64,000 nucleotides of DNA from Luteibacter sp. dw_328. GTDB lineage: Bacteria; Pseudomonadota; Gammaproteobacteria; Xanthomonadales; Rhodanobacteraceae. The stretch lies in contig NZ_JAAVUW010000009.1 of assembly GCF_018449605.1 (NCBI RefSeq), positions 62,001 through 126,000 of the forward strand, read 5' to 3'. The notes under the pieces were generated by a model, which ran no database searches, was not told the DNA's origin, and was given only the letters and a program-made list of their open reading frames with translations. Every line of letters begins with the position of its first letter. Position 1 is the first letter of the stretch. The translations under genes and the position numbers were made by a program. Below, one piece after another: positions 24,130-34,057 of this stretch.

Positions 24130-25701
24130 TCAGGCTGCCTCATCCTCCAACACGAAGTAAGCCACCTCCTGTCGCAGGATCTCCGCGCTTTCGCGCATGG
24201 CGCGGCTGGCTGCGGCGGCTTGCTCCACGAGCACCGCGTTCTCGCGAGTGGTTTCATCGATGCCGTGGATGGCGCCGTTAACGCGGGCAATGCCGTCATT
24301 CTGGCTCCGTGTCGCGTCCATGACCGAGCCGACCAGGCCGGACAACTCGTTCACACGCTCGCCGATGCCGGTGAGCACGGCACCCGCGCGGTCGACGGAA
24401 TCCACGCCGGCCTGGACGGCTTCGTCGCTCTCGGCGATCAGGCTGCGGATGTCACGTGCCGCAGCGGCGCAGCGTTTAGCCAGGTCACGCACTTCCGAGG
24501 CGACCACCGCGAAGCCGCGACCGTGCTCACCCGCGCGTGCGGCTTCAACGGCCGCGTTCAGTGCGAGCAGGTTGGTCTGGAAGGCGAACTGGTCGACCAC
24601 GTCGAGCACTTCGGTCATGCGTTCGGTACTGCGACGAATCTCGCGCATGTTGCCGATGGCGTCCATCGCCACGCGGTGGCCTTCGTCGGTCATGGAGCGC
24701 GTCTGCGCTACGGCGCTATGCGCGGCCTTGGCATGGCTGAGTCCGCCGGCCACCGCGCTGGCCATGTCGTTCATCGATGCCGAGGTGGAACGCAGGTGCC
24801 CTGACTGGGTGCGCGTACGGTCGTTCAACGCATCGTTACCACGCTCGATACCGCTGGCCGCCTGGGCCACGTGGTCGGCGCGATCGCGCACCTGCACCAC
24901 GACGTTGCCGAGCTGGGTATCCATGGCCGCCAACGACGACAGGAGACTACCGATCTCGTCGCCGCGTCCCACGTCGATGCGGGCGCCCAGCGTGCCGCGC
25001 GCAATGGCGGCTGCGACCCCGGATGCCTGGCGAAGCCGACGGCCCAGCGAACGGATGATCGCGAGGTCCACGACGCTGGCCAGGAGCAAGGCGATACCGA
25101 GCAGGATCGCCGAGGTGATGCCACCGCGACGGATGTCCTCATGCTGCGCCTGGGCCTCGGCCTTGCCGCCATCCAGCGCCAGCGCGAACAGATTGGAGAA
25201 GTCGCTCTTGAGCGGACCCACGGCGGACTGCACATCGTTTGACAGCTGCAGTTGTGCGAGATCGTACTGCTCCGCCTTGAGCAGCTCGATCACGTCGTCC
25301 ACGGCCTTGTCCGCCGCCTTTCGGTGCTCGGCAGCGAGTGCCACTCCCTTGCTCTGCGCCTTGCCCAGGCCGCTGGCTACCAGCGACTTCCATTGCTTGT
25401 CGATGTCGTGGCGATCGCTGCCGATGGCGGTGACCGCATCATCGACCGAGGACGGCAGGCGGGTGAGCGTCGCATGCACGAGGGCGTCGAGCAGATCGTT
25501 GTAATCGTTCTGGATGCGGCCGACGTCGGCCACAGGCGCAAGCGTCTCGTCGACGACGGATTGCAACCGCTGGTCGGCGGTGCGTAGCTGCAAGCCACCG
25601 ACGATCCATAGGGCGAGAAGGAGAAGGATGGTGCCAGCCATGCGCATCAACAAACGGGCGCGGAGCGTCAGCACAGGCAACGGGATTCGGGGAAATCGCA
25701 T
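24130..25701 (-). CDS. Methyl-accepting chemotaxis protein
   Basis: 523 aa. Two membrane segments, about 15-38 and 190-212, enclose a roughly 150-residue periplasmic four-helix-bundle ligand domain. A HAMP domain follows and then the cytoplasmic coiled coil. The highly conserved tip is present (VDQFAFQTNLLALNAAVEAA, then GRGFAVVASEVRDLAKR), so it should contact CheA and CheW. There is no C-terminal pentapeptide for CheR tethering. A sigma-28-like promoter lies just upstream. No che or flagellar genes are in the window. Confidence 0.93.
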   Translation of the reverse strand: MRFPRIPLPVLTLRARLLMRMAGTILLLLALWIVGGLQLRTADQRLQSVVDETLAPVADVGRIQNDYNDLLDALVHATLTRLPSSVDDAVTAIGSDRHDIDKQWKSLVASGLGKAQSKGVALAAEHRKAADKAVDDVIELLKAEQYDLAQLQLSNDVQSAVGPLKSDFSNLFALALDGGKAEAQAQHEDIRRGGITSAILLGIALLLASVVDLAIIRSLGRRLRQASGVAAAIARGTLGARIDVGRGDEIGSLLSSLAAMDTQLGNVVVQVRDRADHVAQAASGIERGNDALNDRTRTQSGHLRSTSASMNDMASAVAGGLSHAKAAHSAVAQTRSMTDEGHRVAMDAIGNMREIRRSTERMTEVLDVVDQFAFQTNLLALNAAVEAARAGEHGRGFAVVASEVRDLAKRCAAAARDIRSLIAESDEAVQAGVDSVDRAGAVLTGIGERVNELSGLVGSVMDATRSQNDGIARVNGAIHGIDETTRENAVLVEQAAAASRAMRESAEILRQEVAYFVLEDEAA

Positions 25702-25729
25702 GGCGTACTCGGGGGACGGGGATGCCTCC

Positions 25730-25756
25730 CTGTCGGCCGCCTGTTCGCCAACTTTA
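25730..25756 (-). promoter_or_regulatory. Sigma-28 (FliA)-like promoter of the chemoreceptor gene
   Basis: On the minus strand TAAAGTTG, an 11-nt spacer, then GCCGACAG, against the FliA consensus TAAAGTTT-N11-GCCGATAA: 13 of 16 positions with exact spacing. The -10 element ends about 29 nt before the ATG at 25701. FliA promoters commonly drive chemoreceptor genes, which fits this gene. Confidence 0.7.
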
Positions 25757-25806
25757 GCGTTATTTTTTGCAGGTTATGCTTTTATTTCAGTGGCTTGAAT
25801 ATCTCG

Positions 25807-27612
25807 TTACACGCCAACAGGAAGCTGCGCTTCGTAGGTCACCATGTGTAACCCGGTGCCCGTGTTTTTAGCCACGCGCTTCGCCGACGCCGCGAGACTC
25901 GCCACGGTCTCCGGGTCGACCGGATAGGCATCGACGAAGCACGCCACGCCGACCGCCACCGTGGTGACCGGAAAGAACCGCTGATGCCCGTGGCGATCCT
26001 CGCTGTCGATGCCTCCGCGCACGCGATCGGCCTCATCGAAGAGGTTGCCGCTCATCGCATTGAACCGCAGGCGCATGCCTTCGCAACGTGCGACCCAATC
26101 GTCACCCTGGAAGATGACGAGGAAATCGTCTCCACCGATGTGCCCGACGAAGTCGGCGTCCTGGCGAAGGTCGCCCGTGAGTGTGCTGGCGAGGAGGCGG
26201 ATCATCTCGTCGCCGCGAAAGTAACCGTACTGGTCGTTGAAGGGTTTGAAGTTGTCGAGGTCGAAGTACGCAGCGGCGAACGGACGGCCTGTCTGCAATA
26301 GACGCACGATATGTTCGGTGACCGGCAGGTTGCCCGGGAGAAAGGTCAGCGGATTGGCATAGCGTGCGGCTTCCACGCGAATTTCGGTCACACGGCGCAC
26401 CAGCGCTTCGCCGGTGCCCAGCCCGAGATAGCGCCCGTGCGAGGTAATGATGAAGCCGTCGCTCAGGTATCGCTGGTCTTCACCGCGCAGGATATCGGCC
26501 ATGCTTTGCAACGACATCTCTTCGTCGCAGAGCAGTGGCTCCGGATGCATGAAGGTTGTGCATGGCTTGCGCCCGAACAGCTCGCGCGCGAACGGCTGCG
26601 CCATGCGCTCGGTGAACGTGCGCCGGTTGACGATGCCGACGGGCAGTCCGTCCTCGACGACCGCGACGGCATGCAAACGCGGATGGGCCGCGAACAGATC
26701 CACCACGTCTTCGTTTGATTGCGTCGGCGAAACACACGGTGCATCGATCAGCATGTGGCCGGCGGTGAACGGCCGTGCCGAGACCGGACCGCGCGGCCGC
26801 GGTGGCACCGGCACGTGGGTGACGGACAGCGCAGCGATAACGTTCGCGGGTGCCTCGATGGTCGACCCGGCGGACGGCCGTGCTATCAGGAAGCCCTGCG
26901 CATAGGGAATGCCGAGCTCACGAAGCATGAGAAGGTCCGCTTCTTCCTCGACACCTTCACCCACCAGCTCCGCGCCCAGCGTTTCAGCCACCGAGATCAG
27001 GGCACGCACAATGGCGAGGCGCTCGACGCTGTGCGCCAGGCCGTTGATGAGGTAGCGGTCGATCTTGACGATTTCCGGATGCACCTCGTTCCACATCTCG
27101 AAGTTCGAATGCCCGTTACCGAAGTCATCCAGCGCGACGCGAATGCCGCGTGCGCGCAGGAAGCCGAGCGCGTGGGCCAGCCTCGCCGGGTTATCGACGA
27201 TGTCGCGTTCGGTGATTTCGATCGTTACCCTGCCCAGGTCGAAGCCCGGAATGGAGAGTGCTTCGAGCACGTCCTCGGCACGTACGCCGTCCTGCATGAT
27301 TGCCTGGGCACTGAGATTCACGAGCAGGCGACCGGTGAGCGCACGCGCCGCAAAGCTCGTGGCGACGCAATGCGCCGCCGCGAGCTCGAACTCGCCGAGG
27401 CGCCCGCGCGCGCGCGCAAGGTCAAGCAGGTCCGGCGGGGTGAGGTTGAAGTGAGGCAAGGACGAACGAATCAGCCCTTCGTGCGCTACCACTTCACCCG
27501 TATCCACACGAATCACCGGCTGGAAAACCGCCGTCAGCGAGTCTCCCGCCAGGGCCTGCTCGATCAGCGACGGTTCGCGACCGCCGGTAGGGGTGTTCAT
27601 AGGCATCGTCAT
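25807..27612 (-). CDS. EAL - CBS-like - GGDEF c-di-GMP protein
   Basis: 601 aa. The EAL domain comes first (about 15-255): FQPVIRV, EGL in place of EAL, NLSAQ, IEITE, DDFGNGHSNF, KIDR and GEGVEEE. The set of metal and catalytic residues looks complete, so phosphodiesterase activity is likely. A CBS-like region follows (from FAAHPRLHAVAVVEDGLPVGIVNR). The C-terminal GGDEF domain has GGDDF and FDLDNFKPFNDQYG. The inhibitory-site Arg is absent (QDAD at the RxxD position). It may make, break or sense c-di-GMP. A sigma-28-like promoter precedes it, tying it to motility. The start is the first of three close ATGs. Confidence 0.88.
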   Translation of the reverse strand: MTMPMNTPTGGREPSLIEQALAGDSLTAVFQPVIRVDTGEVVAHEGLIRSSLPHFNLTPPDLLDLARARGRLGEFELAAAHCVATSFAARALTGRLLVNLSAQAIMQDGVRAEDVLEALSIPGFDLGRVTIEITERDIVDNPARLAHALGFLRARGIRVALDDFGNGHSNFEMWNEVHPEIVKIDRYLINGLAHSVERLAIVRALISVAETLGAELVGEGVEEEADLLMLRELGIPYAQGFLIARPSAGSTIEAPANVIAALSVTHVPVPPRPRGPVSARPFTAGHMLIDAPCVSPTQSNEDVVDLFAAHPRLHAVAVVEDGLPVGIVNRRTFTERMAQPFARELFGRKPCTTFMHPEPLLCDEEMSLQSMADILRGEDQRYLSDGFIITSHGRYLGLGTGEALVRRVTEIRVEAARYANPLTFLPGNLPVTEHIVRLLQTGRPFAAAYFDLDNFKPFNDQYGYFRGDEMIRLLASTLTGDLRQDADFVGHIGGDDFLVIFQGDDWVARCEGMRLRFNAMSGNLFDEADRVRGGIDSEDRHGHQRFFPVTTVAVGVACFVDAYPVDPETVASLAASAKRVAKNTGTGLHMVTYEAQLPVGV

Positions 27613-27636
27613 CGGAGGGCCGGGGAACTGCGAGGG

Positions 27637-27663
27637 GTAACGGCCGAGCGCGGCAATACTTTA
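27637..27663 (-). promoter_or_regulatory. Sigma-28 (FliA)-like promoter of the EAL-GGDEF gene
   Basis: Minus strand TAAAGTAT, 11-nt spacer, GCCGTTAC: 13 of 16 matches to TAAAGTTT-N11-GCCGATAA with exact spacing. The -10 element ends 25 nt before the ATG at 27612. It is the second such site in 2 kb, each in front of a motility-related gene, which raises confidence in both. Confidence 0.65.
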
Positions 27664-27735
27664 GAAAAACCGTTTGCAATCAGTTATTTCGCTTTTATTA
27701 CAAGCGACGTTACGCATCGTCGTCCGCCGCGGCAA

Positions 27736-28344
27736 TCAGGCGCCGACGAGCACCTGGCTGTCGACGTTCCAGCGGTCGACCACATAGGCCCCACTAGCGA
27801 CGGTAAGCGGGGTGTACGCGCAGTTGCCATGGCGATAGCTCGCGTAGTCGCCGCCGTCGCGCAGTGCGCCGAGGAGCGCCGTCAGGCAATGACCATGCGT
27901 GATGACGGCGACGCGGCGATAAGGCAGCACATGGAGGGCCTCGAGGGCCGGCAGTGCGCGTTGTGCGACATCGCGCAACGATTCGCTGCCGCCGGCGGCA
28001 GCGAGCGGATCGTGACCGCGAACCACCTCCGCCCATTGCGCGTTCTCAACGAGCGCCTCCGCGACGAAACGGCCTTCGAGTTCACCAAAGGCGCGCTCAA
28101 CGAAGCGTTCGTCGACGCTGACTTCGCAGCCGATGATCTCCGCAACGACTTCGGCGGTATGCAATGCGCGACCGAGTGTCGACGAGACGATGTGCTCAAT
28201 GCCCTGTGCGGCGAGGGTGCGACCCAGAGCCTGCGCCTGCTCGATGCCTGCGGCGGTGAGTGGACTATCGGCCCGCCCTTGCGCGCGGCCCGCGATATTC
28301 CATTCCGTCTCACCGTGGCGGGCGAGGATCACATGTTCGAGCAT
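27736..28344 (-). CDS. Histidine phosphatase family protein (phosphoglycerate-mutase-like)
   Basis: 202 aa from the ATG at 28344 (MLEHVILARHGETEWN). An in-frame ATG at 28380 would add 12 residues, and neither has a clear ribosome site. The RHGE catalytic motif with the phospho-accepting His is at 9-12, the acid-base Glu probably in ERAFGELEGR, and the second His in VITHGHCL. Substrate unknown: relatives include cobalamin and sugar-phosphate phosphatases. It lies close downstream of the zinc-finger gene and is probably co-transcribed with it. Confidence 0.88.
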   Translation of the reverse strand: MLEHVILARHGETEWNIAGRAQGRADSPLTAAGIEQAQALGRTLAAQGIEHIVSSTLGRALHTAEVVAEIIGCEVSVDERFVERAFGELEGRFVAEALVENAQWAEVVRGHDPLAAAGGSESLRDVAQRALPALEALHVLPYRRVAVITHGHCLTALLGALRDGGDYASYRHGNCAYTPLTVASGAYVVDRWNVDSQVLVGA

Positions 28345-28392
28345 CGCGCGGGTCGTCCGTGCAGGTGTGGGGAACGGCATAGTCTAGAGGTT

Positions 28393-28659
28393 TCAGCGCA
28401 GCTGGCTGTCTTTGCTGCCGCGGCGGTTGTAGCCGCTGAAACTGGCGTCATCGCGATCGGCCTGTTCCTGGCAGGCGACACACAGCCGCACGCCGGGCAC
28501 CGCCTTGCGGCGTGCTTCGGGAATGGGCTTGTCGCATTCCTCGCAACGCTCGAGGCTCGGCCCCTTCGGTAGGTGGCTGCGCGCTCGCTTCACCGCGTCC
28601 TCGATGGTCGCGTCGATCTGGTCCTGCACGGCGGTATCGCCCGCCCATCCGGTTGCCAT
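28393..28659 (-). CDS. DksA/TraR-type C4 zinc-finger protein (YbiI-like)
   Basis: 88 aa. A helical N-terminal half is followed by CEEC and CVAC, a four-cysteine zinc finger of the DksA/TraR family (CEECDKPIPEARRKAVPG). It lacks the long coiled-coil tip of DksA itself and matches short YbiI-type relatives. It may bind RNA polymerase, but this is uncertain for the short forms. Confidence 0.88.
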   Translation of the reverse strand: MATGWAGDTAVQDQIDATIEDAVKRARSHLPKGPSLERCEECDKPIPEARRKAVPGVRLCVACQEQADRDDASFSGYNRRGSKDSQLR

Positions 28660-28733
28660 GGGTCACCTCCCGGCGGCTAGCCTCAGAGTACCGATATGGT
28701 GGCAAGCCGTTGGTTTCAAAGGGCGTGAGGCGA

Positions 28734-29627
28734 TCAGCCGGGATGGGCCCGCGCGAAGTCGACGAACGCCTTGAGCACGGCAGGCATCTGGCGCCGGCCC
28801 GGGTGGTAGAGGAACAGGCCAGGGTGGTACTGGCACCAGTCTTCGAGGACGCGAACCAGACGTCCCGACGCCATGTCCTCTTCAACGGCTTTCTCGAAGA
28901 CGAAGGCGAGACCGGCACCGTCCAGCGCGGCCTGCACACACAGGCTCATCTCACGCAGGATCAGGGGTCCGTCGACATGAATCTCAAGCTCGATACCACC
29001 CCGCTCGAAATCCCAGTGATACATCGCGCCGCTGGGAAAGCGCTGTCGAATGCACGGCATCCCCCGCAAGTCCTGTGGCGTGATCGGCTTGCCGTGCTTC
29101 GCGAACACCTCGGGAGTCGCCACGACCGCCGAGCGCATGCGCGGCACAAGAGGCACGGCGATCATGTCGCCTTCGATACGTTCGCCGAAGCGGACGCCGA
29201 CATCGAAGCCTTCGGATACGACGTCGATCAGCGCGTCGTCGCTGACGATTTCCACCTCGACGTCCGGATGAGTGGCAATGAAGCGGGTGACCAGAGGCAT
29301 GACTGCCAGCCGCGCGGCGATGAGACCGACGCTGATGCGCAACTTCCCGGCGACGCGCCCCTGGGAGGCGTTGAGGTCGTCCAGTGCATCGTCGATGTCG
29401 CGGAACGCAGGACCGATCCTGCCGGCAAGGCGCTCCCCGGCCTCGGTGAGCGCGACGCTACGCGTGGTGCGGTTGAGCAGGCGCACGCCGAGGCGCTCCT
29501 CGATGCCACGAATGGTGTGACTCAGTGCCGAAGGCGACACGCCGAGGTCCGTGGCGGCGCGGCTGAAGCTCAGCTGCCGGGCCACGGCGAGAAAGCTCAT
29601 GAGGTCAGCCGGCTTGATGCCACGCAT
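28734..29627 (-). CDS. LysR-family transcriptional regulator
   Basis: 297 aa. The helix-turn-helix is clear (ADLMSFLAVARQLSFSRAATDLGVSPSALSHTIRGIEERLGV), followed by a LysR substrate domain with VALTEAGERL at the linker. It is divergent from the SDR gene at 29736 with a 108-bp intergenic region, the standard layout for a LysR regulator and its target. Confidence 0.92.
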   Translation of the reverse strand: MRGIKPADLMSFLAVARQLSFSRAATDLGVSPSALSHTIRGIEERLGVRLLNRTTRSVALTEAGERLAGRIGPAFRDIDDALDDLNASQGRVAGKLRISVGLIAARLAVMPLVTRFIATHPDVEVEIVSDDALIDVVSEGFDVGVRFGERIEGDMIAVPLVPRMRSAVVATPEVFAKHGKPITPQDLRGMPCIRQRFPSGAMYHWDFERGGIELEIHVDGPLILREMSLCVQAALDGAGLAFVFEKAVEEDMASGRLVRVLEDWCQYHPGLFLYHPGRRQMPAVLKAFVDFARAHPG

Positions 29628-29642
29628 TACTGAATTCCTCTC

Positions 29643-29671
29643 ATAAACCCATGCGATTCTTTTGGGATTAT
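29643..29671. promoter_or_regulatory. Imperfect inverted repeat in the LysR/SDR intergenic region
   Basis: ATAAACCC and GGGATTAT, 7 of 8 pairs, separated by 13 nt, lying 16 nt upstream of the LysR start and 65 nt upstream of the SDR start. Position and symmetry suit a LysR operator, but the match to a T-N11-A site is not exact. Confidence 0.3.
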
Positions 29672-29735
29672 CACATGAAAGCCGCCGGTCCAGACTTCTC
29701 CCACGCAGTCACCCCACCCGCTAGGAGAAGTCATC

Positions 29736-30560
29736 ATGCGTACCTGGTTCGTTACCGGCGCCGGCCGTGGTTTTGGCGCCCTCATCGTCGAAGAAGCCCT
29801 TTCCCGCGGTGACAACGTGGTCGCCACGACCCGCGATCCCTCCGAGCTGATCAGCCGCTACGCCGGCCAGTCGCGCCTGCTTGCCCTGCCTCTGGATGTC
29901 ACCGACGAAAGCCAGGCTCACGCGGCCGCCGCCGAGGCCGTGCGCCGCTTCGGTCGCATCGACGTGCTGGTCAACAACGCCGGCTATGGCCTTCTCTCGG
30001 CCGTCGAAGAGGCCAGCGCCGAGGAAATCGTCAACCAGTACCGCACCAACGTGTTCGGCGTACTCGCCGTGACCCGCGCCGTGCTCCCGCATATGCGCCG
30101 CCAGCGCTCAGGTCACGTGATGAACATCTCGTCGATCGGCGGCTACAGCGCCTACCAGGGCTGGGGCGTCTACGGCTCGACCAAATTCGCCATCGAAGGC
30201 ATCACCGAGGCCATGGCCATGGAACTGAAGCCGCTGGGGATTCACGCCACCGTTGTCGAGCCCGGATTCTTCCGTACGGACTTCCTTGACGAGCGTTCAC
30301 TGCATCGTTCGGCCAACGTCATCGACGATTACGACGAGACCGTTGGTGCGATGCGCCGCCTCGCGACCGACGTCAATCATGCACAGCCGGGCAACCCGGC
30401 GATGCTGGCCAAGGCGCTGATGGTGTTAGCGGATGCGGAACATCCGCCGGTGCGACTGCCGCTGGGTAGCGACACGGTGGCGCGTATCGAGGCGAAGAAC
30501 CGCTCCGTCGCGGAAGAGTTGGCGCAGTGGCGTGAGCTGGCTTTGTCGACGGATTTTTGA
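29736..30560 (+). CDS. SDR-family NAD(P)-dependent oxidoreductase
   Basis: 274 aa. TGAGRGFG cofactor motif, NNAGYG, Ser in NISSIGG, and YGSTK as the YxxxK catalytic pair. The ATG has AGGAGAAG as ribosome site. It is similar in layout to the SDR at 18937 and, like it, divergent from a regulator. Substrate unknown. A paired REP element follows its stop. Confidence 0.92.
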   Translation: MRTWFVTGAGRGFGALIVEEALSRGDNVVATTRDPSELISRYAGQSRLLALPLDVTDESQAHAAAAEAVRRFGRIDVLVNNAGYGLLSAVEEASAEEIVNQYRTNVFGVLAVTRAVLPHMRRQRSGHVMNISSIGGYSAYQGWGVYGSTKFAIEGITEAMAMELKPLGIHATVVEPGFFRTDFLDERSLHRSANVIDDYDETVGAMRRLATDVNHAQPGNPAMLAKALMVLADAEHPPVRLPLGSDTVARIEAKNRSVAEELAQWRELALSTDF

Positions 30561-30580
30561 GGGGGCTTTGCTAGCACCCT

Positions 30581-30645
30581 TCGCCGATGAATCGGCTCCT
30601 ACCAGGCAGAGCCGACCTGCTCGGCAGGAGCCGATTCATCGGCGA
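30581..30645. repeat. Paired inverted REP element
   Basis: Two perfect reverse-complement arms of 20 nt, at 30581-30600 (TCGCCGATGAATCGGCTCCT) and 30626-30645, separated by 25 nt. It lies between two convergent genes and can form a long stem, so it may act as a bidirectional terminator. It is the same family as the pair at 37196. Confidence 0.88.
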
Positions 30646-30681
30646 TCCAGGCGCCCGCCGGCGCGCGCGGTCCCTGTCACC

Positions 30682-32151
30682 TCACCCGCGCGGTTCATCG
30701 TAAATGCCGAACTCGGTAATACCTGGCTGCTGCCCGGTCACACTCAACCTCACCCGGCTGCCCGTCGTCCGAGGCACCTCATGGAACTGGTAGTGCGAGG
30801 GCTTCTCACCCGACACCAGCGCGATCCACGCACCATCGCGCTCCACTTCAACTTTGTAGCTGGCGATGCGACTCGTCTCGCCGTATCCCTCCGCGCCCAC
30901 CGCTTCGACGATGCACAACGTATTGAATGCCACCGGCTGCTCGAAACGCACTTCGATCCAGGCGTCGGTCTTGCCGCGGTCGGCCAGCCAGTAGCTGCGG
31001 AAGTTGTCGTCAAATGCCTGGTCGGGGCCGACGGCCTCATCGCTGGCACTGGCCCAGGCGGGCTTGCCGGCGGCGAGATCCGGCGTGGTGATCGTCACCG
31101 AGCGGCCGATCTTCGGCGCCGGACCCGTGTTTTTCCACAACTGGCCGATCTCGGCGAGGCGGGCCACCGCGTTGTCGTCGAAGCGGCCATCGCGGTTGGG
31201 CGCGACGTTGAGGATGAGGTTGCAGTGGTTGTCGTTGAACGGGACAAGCCACTCGTCGACGATGGTCTTCGCCGAAGCGAGTTCCGAGGTCGGATACGCC
31301 TTCTTCCAGAACCAGTCGCTCTGCAATGTCGTGCCCGATTGTGAGGGAACGGGGCTGTTCGGCGGAATCTTCTGGCCCGCGTGCTGTTCGTACTGCTTGA
31401 TGTCCGTGTAGTAGAGGGCCGTACCCGGGTAGCTGCCCGCGTTGTGGTCGGTGACCAGGCAATCGGGCTGTAGCGTTTTCACCAGATCGTAGATGTCACG
31501 GTAAGGCAGCTCGGCGTAGGAAATGCGCGACCACGATGCGTTCCAGCCATCGAGGATGAGCGCCGTGAGCGGGCCGTACTGGGTAAGGATCTCGGTGAGC
31601 TGCGCCTTGATCAGCGCGATCTTCTCCGGCGTCACCGTGCGTGCGCGGATATCGGCACGCAGGTCGAGGATGGAAAAGTATAGGCAAACCTTGAGGCCCG
31701 CCTTGCGGAAGGAGTCCACGTAGCGGCGCACCACGTCATGCGGGTACGACGACTGCATGACGTTGGCACTGCCGGTTTTCGTCGGCCACAGGCAGAAGCC
31801 GTCGTGATGCTTGGTGGTGAAGCACGCGTAGCCCATGTTCGCCGACTTCGCCGCCCGCGCCCACTGGTCGGTGTCGAGGTGCTTCGGATCGAACAGTTTG
31901 GGCGACAGCGCGGGGTCGCCCCATTCGCGCTCCTCGAACGTGGCCATGTTCAAGTGGATGAACATGCCGAAGCGCAGGTCGAGGAAGGCCTGCTGCAGCA
32001 TCTGCATCCGTTGCGGATCCACGGCGACATGCTTGCCTGCCGTCGTGGCGATCGCTCCTGCCGAGGCTGCGTCGGCCCGCGATGCGGACCACGATCCACT
32101 TCCGAAGACACTGGCCACGGCCAGTGCCTTGGCGAACTCACGTCGATTCAA
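30682..32151 (-). CDS. GH29 alpha-L-fucosidase, Tat-exported
   Basis: 489 aa. The N-terminus MNRREFAKALAVASVFG is a twin-arginine signal. The GH29 catalytic domain shows FGMFIHLNMATFEEREWGDP and the hallmark TTKHHDGFCLWPT. The Asp in ALILDGWNASWS is the likely nucleophile. The last roughly 130 residues resemble an F5/8-type C (galactose-binding-like) domain. It should release fucose from glycans outside the cytoplasm. No fucose transport or catabolic genes are nearby. Confidence 0.9.
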   Translation of the reverse strand: MNRREFAKALAVASVFGSGSWSASRADAASAGAIATTAGKHVAVDPQRMQMLQQAFLDLRFGMFIHLNMATFEEREWGDPALSPKLFDPKHLDTDQWARAAKSANMGYACFTTKHHDGFCLWPTKTGSANVMQSSYPHDVVRRYVDSFRKAGLKVCLYFSILDLRADIRARTVTPEKIALIKAQLTEILTQYGPLTALILDGWNASWSRISYAELPYRDIYDLVKTLQPDCLVTDHNAGSYPGTALYYTDIKQYEQHAGQKIPPNSPVPSQSGTTLQSDWFWKKAYPTSELASAKTIVDEWLVPFNDNHCNLILNVAPNRDGRFDDNAVARLAEIGQLWKNTGPAPKIGRSVTITTPDLAAGKPAWASASDEAVGPDQAFDDNFRSYWLADRGKTDAWIEVRFEQPVAFNTLCIVEAVGAEGYGETSRIASYKVEVERDGAWIALVSGEKPSHYQFHEVPRTTGSRVRLSVTGQQPGITEFGIYDEPRG

Positions 32152-32233
32152 CGGCCGCGCTCCACATGGGATGACGACCGACTTTCGCTGCCAGCGTCGC
32201 GCCTGTCAAACGGTAGCGACGCGTTCCGTGAAC

Positions 32234-33007
<774 letters not shown>

Positions 33008-33073
33008 TGCCCCGCCCCTGTTTCCGCGTGATGAATCACCGCGCGGCCATCATACAGAGCCACGACTACCCCG

Positions 33074-33955
33074 TCAGAGGGTGTCGAAATGCGCTGGCGA
33101 TCCGCCGTGGAAGTGTTCGACGAGCATGTTCACGAAGGCCGACACCTTGCCGGACACGTGACGCTGCGGCGGATACAGCGCCCACACTTCGATGGAGCGG
33201 CCGTCCACCTCGCCCCACGATGCCAGCGTGCCGGCGGCGATGTCGTTGCGAATGAGTGAGGCCGGCATCATGGCCGCACCGGCACCTTCACGCACCGCGT
33301 CATACACCAGGGCCATGGAGGAAAGACGGACCACCTCGTGCGGCAGCACCGTCTTCGTCCGGCCTTCGGTGCCCAGCCGCCATGCCGACAGTTGACTGCC
33401 GCCGAGCACGATCGCCGGAAAGGAGCCGCCGTCGGCAGGTTCGGCAAGCGATGGCGCCGCGGCAACCACGAGCCGGTCGCGAAGAAAGCATCGGCCAGCG
33501 AGCTCGGTCGAAGGCGCGGGGTTTGCACGAATCACGACATCGAAGCCCTCCTTGAGCGGATCGACGAAGCGGTCGTCCACCACCACCTCGAGGTGCACGG
33601 CCGGAAAGTTCATGGCGAAACGGGCGGCGAGACGTCCCAGGCCCCGGTGCGCGAAGAGCACCGGGGCGCTGACGCGAAGCGCGCCCTGCGGGGCGCCCGC
33701 GCGGGCGACCAGTCCCTCGGCCACGTCCTCGATGCGGCCGAGCATCGCGTGGGCCTCGGCGTGCAGGGTCGCGCCTTCCTCGGTCAGCCGGAACGGGCGA
33801 GCGCCGCGCTCGATCAGGCGTACGCCGAGTGCGTCCTCGAGTTCACGGACATGCCGCGAGAGCGTGGCCTTGGGGCGCGCCGTGGCGCGGCTGGCCGCTC
33901 CGAAGCCGCGGTGAAGCGCGACGGCATCGAAATCCGCGAGAGCGAGGAGGTCCAT
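33074..33955 (-). CDS. LysR-family transcriptional regulator
   Basis: 293 aa. Helix-turn-helix at the N-terminus (FDAVALHRGFGAASRATARPKATLSRHVRELEDAL) and a LysR substrate domain. It is divergent from the NmrA-like gene at 34058 with a 102-bp gap. In that gap GATGAGAC (33968-33975) and GTCTCATC (34028-34035) form a wide perfect inverted repeat, possibly two operator halves. Confidence 0.9.
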   Translation of the reverse strand: MDLLALADFDAVALHRGFGAASRATARPKATLSRHVRELEDALGVRLIERGARPFRLTEEGATLHAEAHAMLGRIEDVAEGLVARAGAPQGALRVSAPVLFAHRGLGRLAARFAMNFPAVHLEVVVDDRFVDPLKEGFDVVIRANPAPSTELAGRCFLRDRLVVAAAPSLAEPADGGSFPAIVLGGSQLSAWRLGTEGRTKTVLPHEVVRLSSMALVYDAVREGAGAAMMPASLIRNDIAAGTLASWGEVDGRSIEVWALYPPQRHVSGKVSAFVNMLVEHFHGGSPAHFDTL

Positions 33956-34057
33956 GGTCGTTCCACCGATGAGACGAGGTGTCCCGATTCTGCGGCTTTC
34001 GTCCCCCCGATGGAACGCCCAATCTAGGTCTCATCCACTCACGCAAGGCCATCGATC

